Shown here: one piece after another, positions 1-12,771 of the stretch
How the letters are laid out: each line of letters begins with the position of its first letter
How positions within the stretch are numbered: position 1 is the stretch's first letter
Origin: Jacaranda mimosifolia
Lineage: Eukaryota; Streptophyta; Magnoliopsida; Lamiales; Bignoniaceae
Direction: 5' to 3'
Length of the DNA stretch: 64,000 nucleotides
Assembly (NCBI GenBank): GCA_018894105.1
Contig: CM032133.1
Location: 10,864,501-10,928,500, forward strand
Notes under the pieces: generated by a model
The model's input: only the letters and a program-made list of their open reading frames with translations
What the model was told of the DNA's origin: nothing
The model's database searches: none
Made by a program: the position numbers and the translations under genes

Positions 1-328
1 ACTTCTAACGAGTTCTAGGGACTTTATTTTGTTCTGATCAGGTTGAAATTTTGACTATAGGATCTTCAAGGTGTTTAGGGATTCCAAAAAAAAAATTGGC
101 TCAAAACAAGGACTTTAACTTGGGAAATCTGGTTGTGTTTCCACTGCGCCAGTAAGAGGACAACTTCAAGAGTTGAAGGGTGTTCTTCCTTGTTCCCATA
201 TTTTCAGTTTCATCAAGGTATTTTCCTTTCTAAATCTAAATCCTATGCATGTCTATATCACTGTGGATGTGTGTAGGCTAGTTTTGTTTAGTTTTTTGTA
301 ATTTAAGAGTTTTATTGGATCCTTGTGC
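1..328 (+). repeat. Truncated copia LTR, 3' part
   Basis: This stretch aligns by eye with the last part of the Copia-1 5' LTR (about 3,985-4,320). Both have a run ending near the words 'gcgccagt' / 'gcgccact', then 'tcatcaaggta' / 'taatcaaggta', then 'ggatcctagtgc'-like sequence. It is plus-strand. The neighbouring sequence from about 329 is the same family in the opposite orientation, so 328 is a rearrangement junction. The left edge is cut by the window. Confidence 0.7.
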
Positions 329-842
329 CACACATACCTTCATCTTAAATATGAAATTTTATTAAATCACATAATATAAATGAAATTTCATATTTAAAAC
401 ACCTTTTAAAAATGAAATTTCAAGTGTTCAATCATGCTTCCAAAACCAAGTTTAATTAAGAATCATATTCTTCAAAAATCTCCAATAAACTCCAATCATA
501 TTAGATCTAAAAATAACCAAAACACCTTAAGGCCAATATTAACATGCTATATCAACATATATTATCAACTAATGCTAAATCAAAATTCAATATTAGCTAC
601 TATGAATTAAAACATACTAATCATATGATTTAACACTTAAAATACATATTAGCATGGTTTCAATTCATCAAGCAAATGAGCCACATACAATCAATTCATC
701 AAGCAAAGAAGCCACATGAAATATCGTCCAAACACTTCAATCCATACGTTAGATCAAGTATTTGGTGATTTTGACCAATTCATTACATGAATCAATCAAT
801 CAAAAATCCAAATCATAGCATGAATTAGGCTCCAATACCACT
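329..842 (-). other. Copia-0 untranslated leader (minus strand)
   Basis: Read on the minus strand, this matches the leader that follows the primer-binding site in Copia-1 (4,340-4,770). Shared traits are repeated 'tgttgatatagcatg' phrases and 'ggatccaatatgattggagt'-type sequence. It belongs to the oldest copia copy in the window, in which Copia-1 later landed. It holds no ORF. The downstream gag-pol of this copy is not in the window, because the leader ends at the junction near 328. Confidence 0.72.
828..840 (-). promoter_or_regulatory. Copia-0 primer-binding site
   Basis: The minus strand reads TGGTATTGGAGCC, a two-base variant of the plant initiator-Met-tRNA primer-binding site TGGTATCAGAGCC. 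It lies two bases inside the LTR edge at 843, the same spacing as in Copia-1 and Copia-2. Confidence 0.8.
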
Positions 843-1634
843 TGAAGTCACATGTAGCACTAAGATCCAATTTTTTATTTTTTTTATTAGTAACTAAGAT
901 CCAATTAACAAAGTATAAAAATACTAAAATAATTGGGCTATACATGAAGCCAAGGATCTAAACATGCCAAGCCATAGGTTCATATTTGGCATGAGGATTA
1001 CCTTGATTTTCAGAACATGAAAGGAAGGTGGAAGAAGATCTCAATTTCTTGAAAACTATTTGCCGTGAGGCACAACAGATTCCAAGCGACTTTTTCCTAG
1101 CCAAACGAACTCTGATCTAAGTGAAATTTGAAACAAAAGAACACCAACTCCTTGATGTATCTTCAATAAAAAAAATCAACTCAAAACAGATCCGAGAAGA
1201 CCTCCAAAGGTCACTCTAAATTCATTGCCTGAAATAGAGGATCTCCAAAGGCTAGCAATCCAATTGTCATGCCTCTAATGTAAAGATCCATACACCAATG
1301 CACAATCCTTTTCTTCTCAATGTTAGCTGGAGAACAAAGAGAATAATTGCATGGATGAAGGCTTGATTTGGAGGTAGAAAAAGAAAAGAAGTAAGTCTTC
1401 AACACAAGAAGCAACACTTGAGAATTTGCAGAGAAATTAAGATAATCTAAATGTAGATTGCAAACACATGTGGCCGCCCCATTCACTCTCTATATCTATA
1501 TATAGTGGGAGGATGGTGTGATGCTAAGGTGGCATCATACTATCCTCAAAGGTGGCACCAACTAGCCTTTACAGGTTGGCATGCAAATTTGAATTTTGTG
1601 TGAATTTGAATTTCATTTGGAGTTTTTATTTCAT
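843..1634 (-). repeat. Copia-0 LTR, first piece (minus strand)
   Basis: This is the 3' end of a copia LTR read on the minus strand. It includes the TATA stretch (about 1,494-1,505) and the imperfect inverted repeat at 1,511-1,545. It stops abruptly at 1,634, where Copia-1 begins. Matching LTR sequence of the same orientation resumes at 29,830 on the far side of Copia-1. Confidence 0.8.
1630..1634. repeat. Target-site duplication of Copia-1, left
   Basis: TTCAT here and ATCAT at 29,830-29,834 flank Copia-1 and match at four of five bases. Five-base duplications are normal for copia integration. The pairing also joins the two halves of the Copia-0 LTR in the right order. Confidence 0.65.
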
Positions 1635-4324
1635 TATTGGAACAGTACCTCGCAAGTCAGTGGATTGGCGTTGTAAACTATTTCTCTTGTGATACAATCT
1701 TGATTGAATGATATTCATAATATGGCTATGTTCATCTTATGCTTATATACTTCACTGGCATTTGGTTAAGGCCCTTAGATCACACAAGACTAAGGAACTT
1801 GGTCATGCACTGGGTGGTGATCGTGGAATAAGTCTTACATAGTCGTGATCTTAAATCTTCTAAGTCATAGGATCTTATGAGATAAGGCATCTAAGATTCG
1901 AATAAAGAGCTAGCCACCAAGAGCTTTAAGTCGACAATAGGAATCATAGCATCATCCAAATTAAGAAAGGAAGCTAGCAGTTCATCTTTTTTTCCCGTGA
2001 CGAATTGCCTAGTATTTATTATTTATCGCCTTTTCTCGAGTAAGAGCTTCTAGTTGCCCTTTCAATAACAAAGTCAATCTCGCTTGAACTAACAATGCAT
2101 AAATTCAAGGAGTTGAATATTGCTCCGTTCCATGAGCAATCCCATATGAGATATGGATGCATGTTAGTGGATGCTTCTTAGGGAACAAGGCACTGAAGAC
2201 CCACATGGAGAATCCACTAGATAGCCGAAGTGGCAAGTCGGTAGTAGCAAATCTTCATGCTTTGACTCTTCCTTGGTCACTTAGTGGGCCATTGAGGTGG
2301 TGATTGGGCATGAGCTACTTAGACATAGAGGTTTGTGGGGTTCAAGATGGAAACCGACTCCTCATCTTTGTAAAGGACGAGTACATCTACTATGTATTCT
2401 ATAATGATCAATTCTAAAAAATTCTTGCATAAGGTATTATGATAATTTGAAAAAGGAGTTTTCCAAAGATAAGGTCATAAAGTGGAATCGATCATTGAAA
2501 ATAGAGACATAGTATCAAGGCTATTAGATAACTGGCAAATATCTTACCCTAGGCTTCTTTCGGGAGATAAGAGACAGAAGGACCGTATTTTCATGGTATG
2601 CATAGAGCTATAATAGTTCTCCAAGAGCATTCATTTCGGCCAATTAGTTGGGCTCTATTGGCTTGAGGTTGGACATTGACCATGGAGATTGGGTACCTTC
2701 AATTAATGGAGATTAATTAAATAAAGTCAATTAGTTTAAAGAAGTTTAAACTAAAATGAATATACGATATTCAAAAGTCACATTGGGTTGTGAGCCCATG
2801 TCCAATGAATGGTAGAACCTATCGGGTCATACCCAAAAGCCAATTGCATTTCCTAAATAATGGAGCAATTTTTCTAAGTGTTAGAAACTTACTATCAGTG
2901 ACCAATTTTGGGGTGGCTGAAATTTGAGGTCAATTTTAGCTTGATTTATCAATTATGACTTGTGGTAAAGAAGGAGATAATTTATAATAATTACGACTTG
3001 TGGTGCTCAAGTGCAATACTGTGTGCTTTTGAGTTTTGATTAATGTTTTAAGAACAATTTGATTGTTTTGATTTCCTAGTCAAAGAACTAAAGAAGTTGC
3101 AACTAGTGTTTTCTTCTCCTTCTTCTTCTTTTTCTTCTTCCCCTTCTTCTTCTTTTTCTTCATCTCCTTATTCTTGTTTTTTCCCTTTGAACTCAATTAC
3201 TTGAACCAAACCAACCCAATCTGGTTCGGGTTCAGGAACTAAAAATTATAAAACCCGAACCAATCTAAATCAATTAAAAATGATCCATGCGGATTCATTT
3301 TCTCCTCAAATCGAAATAACCTAACCCCTTATCACCCCTATGAATAATTAAGGAGTTAATTATTTGGTGTCACATGACCTGATAATCAATAGGTCAAGTT
3401 AACTTAAAGAGTTAAGTAACAATTCTTAGCTTAAAGAGTTAAGCTAATTAACTTAAGAATAAGTTTAGGAATTAATTAATAAATTAAAGTTTTTAATTTA
3501 ATTAATGAGAAAATATATTTTTGAGGGAAATTTCAAATGATATGATCATTTTAGTATGGCAATTAATTAATTAGAAATTAGATTTCAAATGTAATTGAAA
3601 TACACCCAAAATTCAAATTAGATTTGAATTTGCCAACTTGCAAGATAAGTGGGCAGTCCCCCACCTTGAGGAAGGTGTGTTGCCACCTTGGCATCACACC
3701 ATCCTTCCTCTATATATAGATATAGAGGTGAGAGTGGGCAGAGAACACAATTCCATGTGAAGAATTGGATTCTCACATTTTCCCTCCTTCAAAGTGTTGC
3801 CTTATGGGTTGAAGTTCCACTTCTTGCTTATTTTCCAACCTTAAAATTGGCTTTCAAGTTCTCATTTCTCCTTTCTATCTCCAGCTGATGTTGAGGAAAA
3901 ATTGGAAAATGTATTGGTGTGTGGATCATATTGATAAAGGCACAACAATCCTATTGTCTTGCCTTGGAGATTCACTAGTCAGGGCAGTGACTTGGCAATT
4001 TTTTTCCAGGAGATCCAGGAGGAGTTTTGATATGAAATTTTCACAGTAGCTTCATCAAGGAGTTCTGGATCTACTGAAAGTTTTTTGAAATTTTTGGAGA
4101 TCTTTAGATCATGTAAAATTTGTACCTTTCTAGCTGCGCCACTGTTTGGCAGCTTCTGCATTGAAGAAAAGTTCTTCATGCGTCCTTAGGATTTTGCTAA
4201 TCAAGGTAACTCTCTATCCAAATCTAAATTCTAAGCATGTTTAGATCCATGGTTGCTTGTAAAGTACTAGTTTATTTGAGCTTTTGAAGTTTATTATCGG
4301 ATCCTAGTGCTTTACTTGCTTTCA
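1635..4324 (+). repeat. Copia-1 5' LTR
   Basis: It starts TATTGGAACAGT (consensus of the family TGTTGGAATAGT) and ends TTGCTTTCA, two bases before the PBS. At about 2.69 kb it is longer than the Copia-2 LTRs (2.23 kb), mainly because of an extra block at about 2,950-3,341. A TATATATA box lies at 3,711-3,718, with an inverted repeat just upstream (3,674-3,700). Short ORFs inside it (for example 3,688-3,888 and 3,979-4,179) look spurious. Confidence 0.85.
2950..3341. repeat. Insertion inside Copia-1 5' LTR with CTT-rich tract
   Basis: This block is absent from the equivalent position in the Copia-2 LTRs. It contains a CTT/CTTTTT-rich pyrimidine tract (3,109-3,170) and words of the 'aaccgaaccaatc' kind, and ends near CACCCCTATG. 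The ending and the AACC words recall hAT-type non-autonomous elements such as the one at 49,597. AATAATTA occurs at both about 2,985 and 3,342, but the left boundary is uncertain because a short phrase (aattaygacttgtggt) is also duplicated there. Confidence 0.4.
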
Positions 4325-4326
4325 AG

Positions 4327-4339
4327 TGGTATTGGAGCC
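4327..4339 (+). promoter_or_regulatory. Copia-1 primer-binding site
   Basis: TGGTATTGGAGCC sits two bases after the LTR end. It is complementary to the initiator Met-tRNA 3' end apart from two positions. It primes minus-strand DNA synthesis in this class of element. Confidence 0.85.
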
Positions 4340-6306
4340 TAATCCATGCTTTGATTTGGATTTTTTTATTGAGTGATTCATGTTACGGATTGATCAAAAT
4401 CACCAAATTCTCAATTCATATGATGAATTGGAGTGCTTAGATGATGTTGTGTGTGGCTCCTTGATTGATGATTAAAAACATGCTAATATATGTTTTAAGT
4501 GTTGATTGATATGATCAGTATGTTTTAATTCATAGCTGTTAATGTTGAATGTTGATTTGGCATTAATTGATGTTATATGTTGATATAGCATGTGTTGATT
4601 GACCTTAAATTATTTTAGTCATTTTGGATCCAATATGATTGGAGTTTTGTTGAAGATTTTTGAAGAATGTGATTCTTACTTTAACTTGTTTTGGAAAGCA
4701 TGATTGAGCATGTGAAATCCTATTTTTAAAAGGGGTTTGGAATCCAAAATTTCATCTTTAATGTATGTTTTAATGTTCAAGAAGTGTCCTAAAATTTTTT
4801 ATGCACAAAAGTTGAGCTAAAAGACACTTGACTCGAGCAAAACTAGAAAACAAGGGTCGTCACTCTGGCTGGCTGGGCACTGGCCGAGCAACATGCATGC
4901 TAGGGGAGCGTCTACCACGTGGCTGTGCACCCAGCCCAGGCGAAAAGCGGCCAGTTTTCGTTTTGCTTGAGACTTATTATTTTATGTGTCCTTTATATGA
5001 CCAAAAGTGTTTTGATTCACACATGATACATGCACAAAAGTTGTGCAACTTCTCAAATTTATGTTTGACATTTTTGAATGCTTTTAAAAGTTTGTTAAAG
5101 TTGATCTTCAATTTATGGCATAATTGTTATGACTCTTCTTGCTTGGCCAATTATTTGTTTATGAGATAAGTATTTAATTGTTAGAATTAATTGTTAATTC
5201 TAGATTTATTTATTGTTCATTTAAATGTTGAATGAATGATGAATGAATGGGAATGATCATGAGCCTTTAATATTGATTTTACTTATTTCAAGTTGTTGAA
5301 AAGGGTTGTGTCAAATTGGAGCTTGCATGCCTCTTAATTCTATCTTGTAAATGTTATGAAAGTAGAATCACTAGGAGTGAGGATTTCTTTCTCATGTAAA
5401 TGTTGTATGGAGCAAAGAAGAGCATTGGAGGCACGGAGACTTTTGAAGACCCATGAATGTATGGGAATACACTCATATAGTAGCTAGATTTAATCAACCC
5501 ACTTAAAATCAACTAAGCGATGGACTTGTGGCTCTATGTGCACCACTTGGTTAAGCTCATGGTCATCCCACCCTAGGAGCATTCTAGGTGTATTTACTTA
5601 TTTATGCTTTCCATATCCTATTAATGTATGAGATACATGGTTAGCATATAGAAAATCTAAATAAGAAGATAAAATGATGATATGTTTGCAAGCAAAACCC
5701 TCCACTTACAATGTCTAAGTGTTTTTAAATATTAAGTCGAAATGGATACAAATTAAAAGGAGTTTTAATTAATCTATGGCTTCTACCAATAGCTTACGCC
5801 ATAACGATGCTACTGAATTTGTGTGATAGCTCGAAGCAGGGTCACACTTAGGAGAAAAGATGTGACCATATACTTAGCATACAATACACCTTTGATTTGA
5901 GAACCTCCTTGCATTAGCACACAAAGCGTGGGATGTTGCGAAGCCATCTCAAATCAAAGTTTGATCGGTAGGTTCAACTTAACACTAAGTAGTGTAAGCG
6001 GGGTATCTTCATGAAAAGTGAGGCAAAATATATCAAAAGTTACATGAGATGCAATTAGCAAGTATTCCTTACCTTTGGATTGTTTGTGGATCGCACTCGA
6101 AGTGGGGGTCCACTTACAAGTCCTTAGGATCTTGACTCTCACTGGGAAATGAGATTTCCCGAATTATTCTAGGGGTGAAGGATTTGATAAAATAGTAGGA
6201 GAAAAACATGCATAAAAGGCTATGAACATGTTTTCAATATAAAAATTCAATCATATGCTTATACTCTTTTTTTGCCTCTTGTAGCTTTTAAAATCTTAAA
6301 AAGACA
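4340..6306 (+). other. Copia-1 untranslated leader
   Basis: About 2 kb of AT-rich sequence lies between the PBS and gag, with no convincing ORF. A short GC-rich patch at about 4,855-4,955 sits where Copia-2 has its three hairpins. Here the pairing is imperfect. The segment 5,820-6,180 matches the Copia-2 sequence on either side of the CACTA insertion and acts as an empty-site comparison for it. Confidence 0.7.
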
Positions 6307-7110
6307 ATGGCTAAAAACCCACTCACAAGCATTTTGGAAACCAATAAACTATTGGGCCTAACTTCCTTGATTGGTTAAAGAACCTTAAAATCATTCTTGA
6401 CTCTGAAAAGAGGACCTATGTATATGATCAATGTCCGCTGGACACCTAGGGTGATGATGCCACTGATGACGCCTATGAAGTGTTCACTAAACTTGTGGAT
6501 GATGATCTACAATTTAGATGCCTCATGATGGCTTCCATGACTAATGAGCTCCAAAAGACTCACGAGCATATGAGACATGCAAGTGAGACCTATAAGCACC
6601 TACAAGAGTTGTATGGTACAAACAAGACACGAAAGATTCATTTTGTCTAGAGAGCTCTTTAGATTGAGGATGGTAGAAAGTTCAGGTGTCCATGTTCACG
6701 AGCTTAAGATGGTTGGACTCATCGAAAAGCTTGGACAACTAGACATGGTAATGGACAATGAACTCTATGTGGATTTAATCCTACAATCATTGCCCCCTTC
6801 ATTGAACCAATTCGTTAAGAACTTTAATATATCCAAGTAAGAGGTGATGATTAACGAATTGGTCAACATAATCGTGATCGCCGAGGTGACTATGAAAAAG
6901 GAAAAGTCTATTTTGCTTGCTTCTGGCTCTAAGTCTAAGGGACCTAAGGGTCCTAGAAAGAGAGGTAAGAGAAAGAAGAGTTCTTTCTCGAAAAGGAAAC
7001 AACCCTTGAAAGGTTCGGGGGGAGTTAAGAAGAAGAAAGATGACAAAATTGATGCAACTTGTTTTTACTGTGGTGAAAAGGGGCATTAGAAAAGAAACTG
7101 CAAGGAATAC
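6307..7110 (+). pseudogene. Copia-1 gag relic
   Basis: Gag is the structural protein of the virus-like particle. The start ATG at 6,307 begins MAKNPLTSILETNKL. After a frameshift the sequence continues as a DWLKNLKIILDSEKRTY-like stretch, typical of the plant copia gag domain. A middle part is readable at 6,577-6,840 and a basic Lys-rich part at 6,844-7,089. A zinc knuckle at 7,060-7,101 keeps all four ligands (CFYCGEKGH, then C), but a TAG stop directly follows the histidine. Several stops and at least one frameshift make this non-functional. Confidence 0.8.
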
Positions 7111-10100
7111 CTTGGCATTTTTGGGAAGGGTATGTACTTCATTGGAGAGCACTTAACGACTAATTCTTCCTTATATATGTTATACTGCATGGGGTTCTCA
7201 CTTTTATAATTCGTTACAGGGGATGGAAATAAGAAAGAGTCTATGTAAAGGGGATACGATCCTCCACCTTGAAAATAGAGCAAGAGTTGCCGCCACGATC
7301 CAAGGCGAAGTAAAGTTAGACTTGGATAATACTTGTATTATGTTAGATCCTTGTTACTATGTACCCCAACTTGTTAAGAACATTGTTTCAATTCCCATTC
7401 TTGATAATGAAGGATTTGATTTTTCTATATCGAATGGGGTATTGAAAGCATTAAAGAGTAGTTCTTTAATTGTACAAGGTACATTGAATAACAGATTATA
7501 CATACTAGATTTCCATCCTTCATTAATGCACGTTCAAATTGGGCATATTTCTGAAAATAGGATGAACAAGTTAGAAGCTCTTAAAGTACTAAATATTAGT
7601 GGCATTGAGAACCTTTCTACTTGCAAATCTTGCTTAAAGGGAAAAATAACCAAGGTTCCTTTTGTAAGACAAATCGAACGCTCCACAAGTCCTTAAAATT
7701 TAATCCATACGGATGTTTGTGGCCCACTAAGAGTAAGTGCGAGATGAGGCTATTCCTATTTCATCACCTTCATTGATGATTATAGTCGGTTCGGACATCT
7801 GTATTTTATGAAGTACAAGTCCGAAGCGTTTGAAAAGTTCAAAGAGATAGGAATGAAGTGGAAAAGCAAAAGGGATATAGTATTAAAGCTCTTCCATCGA
7901 AATAAGGGAGAGAATACTTAAGTACCGAATTCTTGGGATATCTAAAAGAGAATGAGATTCTCTCACAATGGACTCTACCTAGCACACCCCAACATAATAG
8001 AGTAGCCAAAAAGAGATATCGTACTTTGTTAGACATAGTACGTTCCATGATGAGCTTTTCCAAGGTGCTCGTATCCTTTTGGGGATCCGCTTTAGAAATG
8101 GCTACAAGGCTAGTAAATGTAGTACCCTTAAAGTCGGTGGCAAAGACGCCACATGAGATGTGGTTTGGCAAAGCACCCTCTTACAATTACTTTAAGGTTT
8201 GGGGATCTCCCGCCTACGTGAGACGGACAATGGGAGACAAGTTAGATAGTAGATCCACATTATACAAGTTTGTAGGATACCCAAGAGAGTCTTTGGGTTA
8301 CTACTTTTATGATCCCTCGGAACAAAAGGTGTTTGTTTCAAGGAATGCCCACTTTTTAGAAAAAGAATTTCTATTAAATAGAAATGGCATTGTTGTTAAA
8401 CTTGATAAAGTTGAAGATGATCAATAAATCTCACAAGTGGTAAAAACAAGTGAGCATCAAGAGCCATACACACAACCTCTAAAAAAGTCAGACCAAATCA
8501 AGAAGCAACCTAAAAGGTTCAGATTCCTTCATGAAATGGGCCAATTGGATAGTGATTCGAAGACCTATGAGAAAGTTGTGTTAGATGAAGACTTTGGACA
8601 TTGGCTAGATGCCATGAGATTCGAAATGGACTCTATGTATATTCCAACAAAGTATCGACTTTGGCAGATCCACCAAAGGGAATAATTCTCATTGGTTGCA
8701 AGTGGATCTATAAGTAAAAGCTTGGAGTCAATGGAGACGTAGCGACCTTTAAGGCGCGATTGGTGGCAAAAGGTAACACTCAAAGAATCGGTATCGATTT
8801 TGAGAAAACCTTTTCTTAGGTCACAATGCCTAAGTCCATTCGGATTCTGCTTGCCATAGCTGCGTATTATGCCGATGAAATGTGGCAAATAGATGTAAAA
8901 ACTGCTTTCCTCAGTAGAGACATTGAAGAAGAAATTTATATAGAGCAACTAGAAGGTTTTACATCTAGGGGGAGTGAGCAAAAGGTTTGCAAACTCTAGA
9001 GATCCATTTACAGACTCAAACAAGTGTCCTGAAGTTGGAACATACATTTTGACAAGATAGTTAAATCGTTTGGCTCTGTAAAAAATATGTATGAATCATG
9101 TATGTATATGAAGCGAGTGGGAATAATATATAGTATATTGTGCTTTATGTCGATGACATCCTTCTCATTAGGAATGAGGTAGGAATGTTATAGTGTACTA
9201 TAAAGCATGGTTATCTACTCAATTCTCCGTAAAAGATTTGAGAGAAGCATCCTACGTATTAGGAATATGTATCTATAGAGATAGATTGAGGAAGATGTTG
9301 GGGCTTTCTCAAACCCCATACATTGATAGGATACTAAAGAGGTTTAGTATGAAAGAATCCAAGAGGGGATACCTTTCCATCAGACATGGCATTCGTTTAT
9401 CCAAGTCTATGGCCCCTAAGACTGACCATGAAAGGTAAAGAATGTCGCACATACCTTATGCCTCCGCTATTGGGGCCATAATGTATATCGTTCAATGTAT
9501 AAGACCGAATGTGGCATATGCTCTAAATGTTACGAGTGATTTCCAATCCTATCCTGATGAAAGTTACTGGATGGCTATAAAAGCAATCCTTAAGTACTTG
9601 AGAAGGACTAAGGACATGTTTTTGGTATATGGTAGTGGAGAATTGAAACTCAAGGGGTTTTTAGATTCTAGTTTTCAATCAGACGTAGATGACCTAAAAT
9701 CCACTTCTGGATTCATATTTTGCCTCAATAGTAGAGCGGTGAGTTGGAAGCATTCCAAACAAGGCACCATGGCTGAATCTACCACAAAGGCAGAATATAT
9801 TGCGGCTTCAGACGCTATAAAGGATGGTGTCTAGATGAAAAACTTCATTCAAGAGTTGAATGTAGTGCCTAGCATTGCTGAGCCAGTAGTTGTCTTTTGT
9901 GACAACAACGGGACAGTAGCACAAGCTAAAGAGCTAAGGTCTCATTAGTGATCCAAGCACATATTGAGGCGTTATCATTTGATCCAGGAGATCATTGATA
10001 CAAATGACATTCGAGTGGAGAGAGTTGCCTCATAAGAGAATATAGCATGTCTACTGACTAAACCCCAATCACAAAAGGTCTTTGAAGGATATCTTGAGAA

Positions 10101-10130
10101 GAAGTATGAGGAATTGGCTTTAGGGCTAAT
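7111..10130 (+). pseudogene. Copia-1 pol relic (protease, integrase, RT, RNase H)
   Basis: Domains follow the copia order. The protease part (about 7,110-7,260) is too decayed to show its active site. The GAG-pre-integrase segment (about 7,500-7,690) retains HIS...CKSCLKGK. The integrase starts with HTDVCGP (catalytic Asp at 7,712-7,714), but the second acidic site has become HRNKGEN where Copia-2 has SDRGGEY. RT covers about 8,560-9,430 with YVDD intact at 9,146-9,157. RNase H (9,442-10,090) shows DSSFQSDVDD and AEYIAA, with Lys in place of the usual Glu before AEY, then CDNNG. Many stops and frameshifts are scattered through it. Confidence 0.85.
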
Positions 10131-10137
10131 GGGAGAT
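10126..10137 (+). promoter_or_regulatory. Copia-1 polypurine tract
   Basis: The purine-rich run around AATGGGAGATT lies immediately before the 3' LTR start (TATTAGAATAGT at 10,138). The equivalent in Copia-2 is AAGTGGGAGATT. This run primes plus-strand DNA synthesis. Confidence 0.7.
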
Positions 10138-10721
10138 TATTAGAATAGTAGTCCGCATGCTAATTGGATTGCCATTGTAAACTATTTCACTTGTGATATA
10201 ATCTTGATTGATTGATATTCATAATATGGCCATCTTATCTTATACTTATATTTACTTCACTGGCATTTGGTTGAAGCTCTTAGATCACACAAGACTATGG
10301 GACTTGGTCACACACTGGGTGGTGATCATGGAATAAGTTCTACACGGTCGTGACCTTAAATCTTCCAAGTCATAGGATCTTATGAGACAAGATATCTAAG
10401 ATCCAGATAGACTTGCACTAACGATGCATGAATCCAAGGAGTTGGACATTACTCCATGCCATGAGCAATCCCATATGAGATATGGATGCATGTTAGTGGA
10501 TGTTTGTTAGGGAACAAGGCACTGAAGGCCTACCCGAAGAATCTACCAGATAGCCTAAGTGGCAAGTCAGTAGTGGAAAATTCTCTAGCTTACGCTAGTA
10601 CATAAAATTAGTCATTTAACTGGAGGATCCATGATAACCTTGTGTTTATGTCCTCATGCTTTGACTCCTCGTTGGTCACTTAGTGGCCTGTTTAGGTAGT
10701 GATTGGGCGTGAGCTATTTAG
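10138..10721 (+). repeat. Copia-1 3' LTR, piece 1
   Basis: It matches the first ~690 bases of the Copia-1 5' LTR (from 1,635), with small deletions. It runs until GAGCTATTTAG at 10,721, where the minus-strand LTR starts. The matching 5' LTR positions from about 2,326 to 3,808 are missing from the 3' LTR. Confidence 0.8.
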
Positions 10722-12771
10722 TGATGACAAGAGTAGCATTAGGATCCATAAATCAAAACATCATAAGCTTGAAAATAACTAAGCTACTTAAGTATCCAGG
10801 GACCTATTCATGCTATAGATCTGAATTAGGAAAAAGAATTACCTCTTGTAGGTCAAAATATGAAGTTGATCAACTATCTCTCTCAGATCTAGAAACTATC
10901 TAGAATTGGCACAGCAAAAAGACGGCAACCTTTGCCCTAGCTATACTGCTCCAAAAATCACTAAATTAAATTGGAACACCTCCACACACAAGGAAAGCTA
11001 CTATAAAAAAATTGGAGCAAAAAGCCTTCTAGATCGCTCCAGAAAAAGTCACCAACCAGAAGCTGCTGGTGGTGGATCTCCAAAACCAAGCAAGTCAAGT
11101 GCCTTGCTTCTATTAATATGATCCACATACCAAACAATCTTCCAATTTCTCCTCACTAGAAGCTGGAGTTAAAGATGAGAAAATGAGGTAGATGAGGTTG
11201 ATTTTCATGTTGGGAACATAAAGGAATGCAAAGCTTCAACACATAATGCAATGAATGGAGAGAGATTTTAGAAGGAATGCAAGAATATAATTCTCACACT
11301 TTCAGCAATGTAATAATTCAAATTTTACTTACCCTTTATATCTTTATATAGAAGGTGGAAGGTGTGATGCTAGTTGGCATCACAACTTTCTCAAGGTGAC
11401 CGCCCAAGTGGCATGCCAAGTTGGCAGAATTCAAATTCAAGTCTTACTTGAGTTTCAAGTGCATTTCAATTTCATTTGGAATATACTCCAAATTAATTAA
11501 GATGCTAATTTAAATGAACACTTCATTTAAATTTTCCCTCCAAAAAGTATTCTTCCCTTTAATTAAATCAAACACTTTAATTTAATTAATTAATCTTTGA
11601 TTTAACTCTTAAATTAAACAAGTTTAACTCTTAAGGTTAAAATTAGTCAACTTAACTCTTTAAGTCAACTTGCCCAATTGATGGTTAACATGGTACCAAA
11701 TAATTAAATCCTTAATTATTGGTCTAATTTAACTCTTTAAATCAGTTGATTAATTTAACACTTAAATTAATCAAACCAAAATTGATCGTCGAATAGAATC
11801 CTTGAAAATCAGTCACCAAATAGTGATTTTCTAACACTTAGAAAATTGCTCTACCAATTTTGGAAGCTATTTGGCTTTTGTGTATGACCCAATAGGTTCT
11901 ACCATTTATTGGACATAGGCTCACAACTTTTTGTGACTTTTGAATATTTTATGTTCATTTTAGTTTAAAACTCCGTTTAAACTAATCGACTCAATTCAAT
12001 TAAACTCATTAATTGAAGAGTACCCAATCTCCATGGTCGATGTCCAATTTCAAGCCCATGGAGCCCAACTAATTGGTCGAAATCAATATTCTGGAGAACC
12101 ATCATAGCTCTACGCGTACCATGCAAATATGGTCCTTCTGTCTCTTATCTCCCGAAAGAGGCCTAAGGCAAAATATTGGTCGGCTCCCTAATAGCATCGA
12201 TGCTATGTCTCTATTCTCAATGTTCGATATCCTTGTGTGACCTCACCTTTGGAAAAACCCCTTTTCCAAATTTTCAGACCACCTTGCGCAAGGATTTCTT
12301 GGAATCGATCATTATAGAACACATAGAAGATGCACTTGCCCTTCACAAAAACGAGGAATCAGATTCCATCTTGGATCTCACAAACCTCCAAGCCAAGCAG
12401 CTCATAACCAAGCTCAACCCGAAAGACCCGCTAAGTGGTCAAAGAAGAGTCAAAGCACGAGGATCAAACACAAGGTTACCATGGATCCTTAGATCAGAGG
12501 ACTAATAATATGCACTAGCATAAGTGCGAGAATTAACCACTACCAACTTGCCACTATGGCTATCTAGAGGATTCTCTGGAGGGTCTTCAGTGCCTTGTTC
12601 TCTAACAAGCACCCACTAGCATACACCCGTATCTCACACAGATTGCCTATGGAACTAAGCAACATCCAACTCTTGGATTTATGCATTGTTAGTGCAAGTC
12701 TATCCGGATTGTAGATGCCCTGTCTCATAGGATCCTATGACTTGGAAGATTTAAGACCACGATCGTGTAAG
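10722..12771 (-). repeat. Minus-strand copia LTR inserted in Copia-1 3' LTR
   Basis: On the minus strand this is a nearly full LTR, closest by eye to the Copia-2 LTR. Its outer end is intact (plus-strand start TGATGACAAG, the complement of the LTR 3' end). At the other end it stops at CGATCGTGTAAG, roughly 200 bases short of the LTR 5' end. No PBS or internal sequence is attached, so it is a solo LTR or a truncated insertion. A deletion removed its far end together with about 1.5 kb of the host LTR. ORFs read across it (10,703-10,903; 10,906-11,121; 12,176-12,505) are incidental. Confidence 0.75.

Noticed and set aside
10703..12505. ORFs of 66-109 codons on the plus strand
   Set aside because: They lie antisense within a copia LTR and are not conserved in the other LTR copies.
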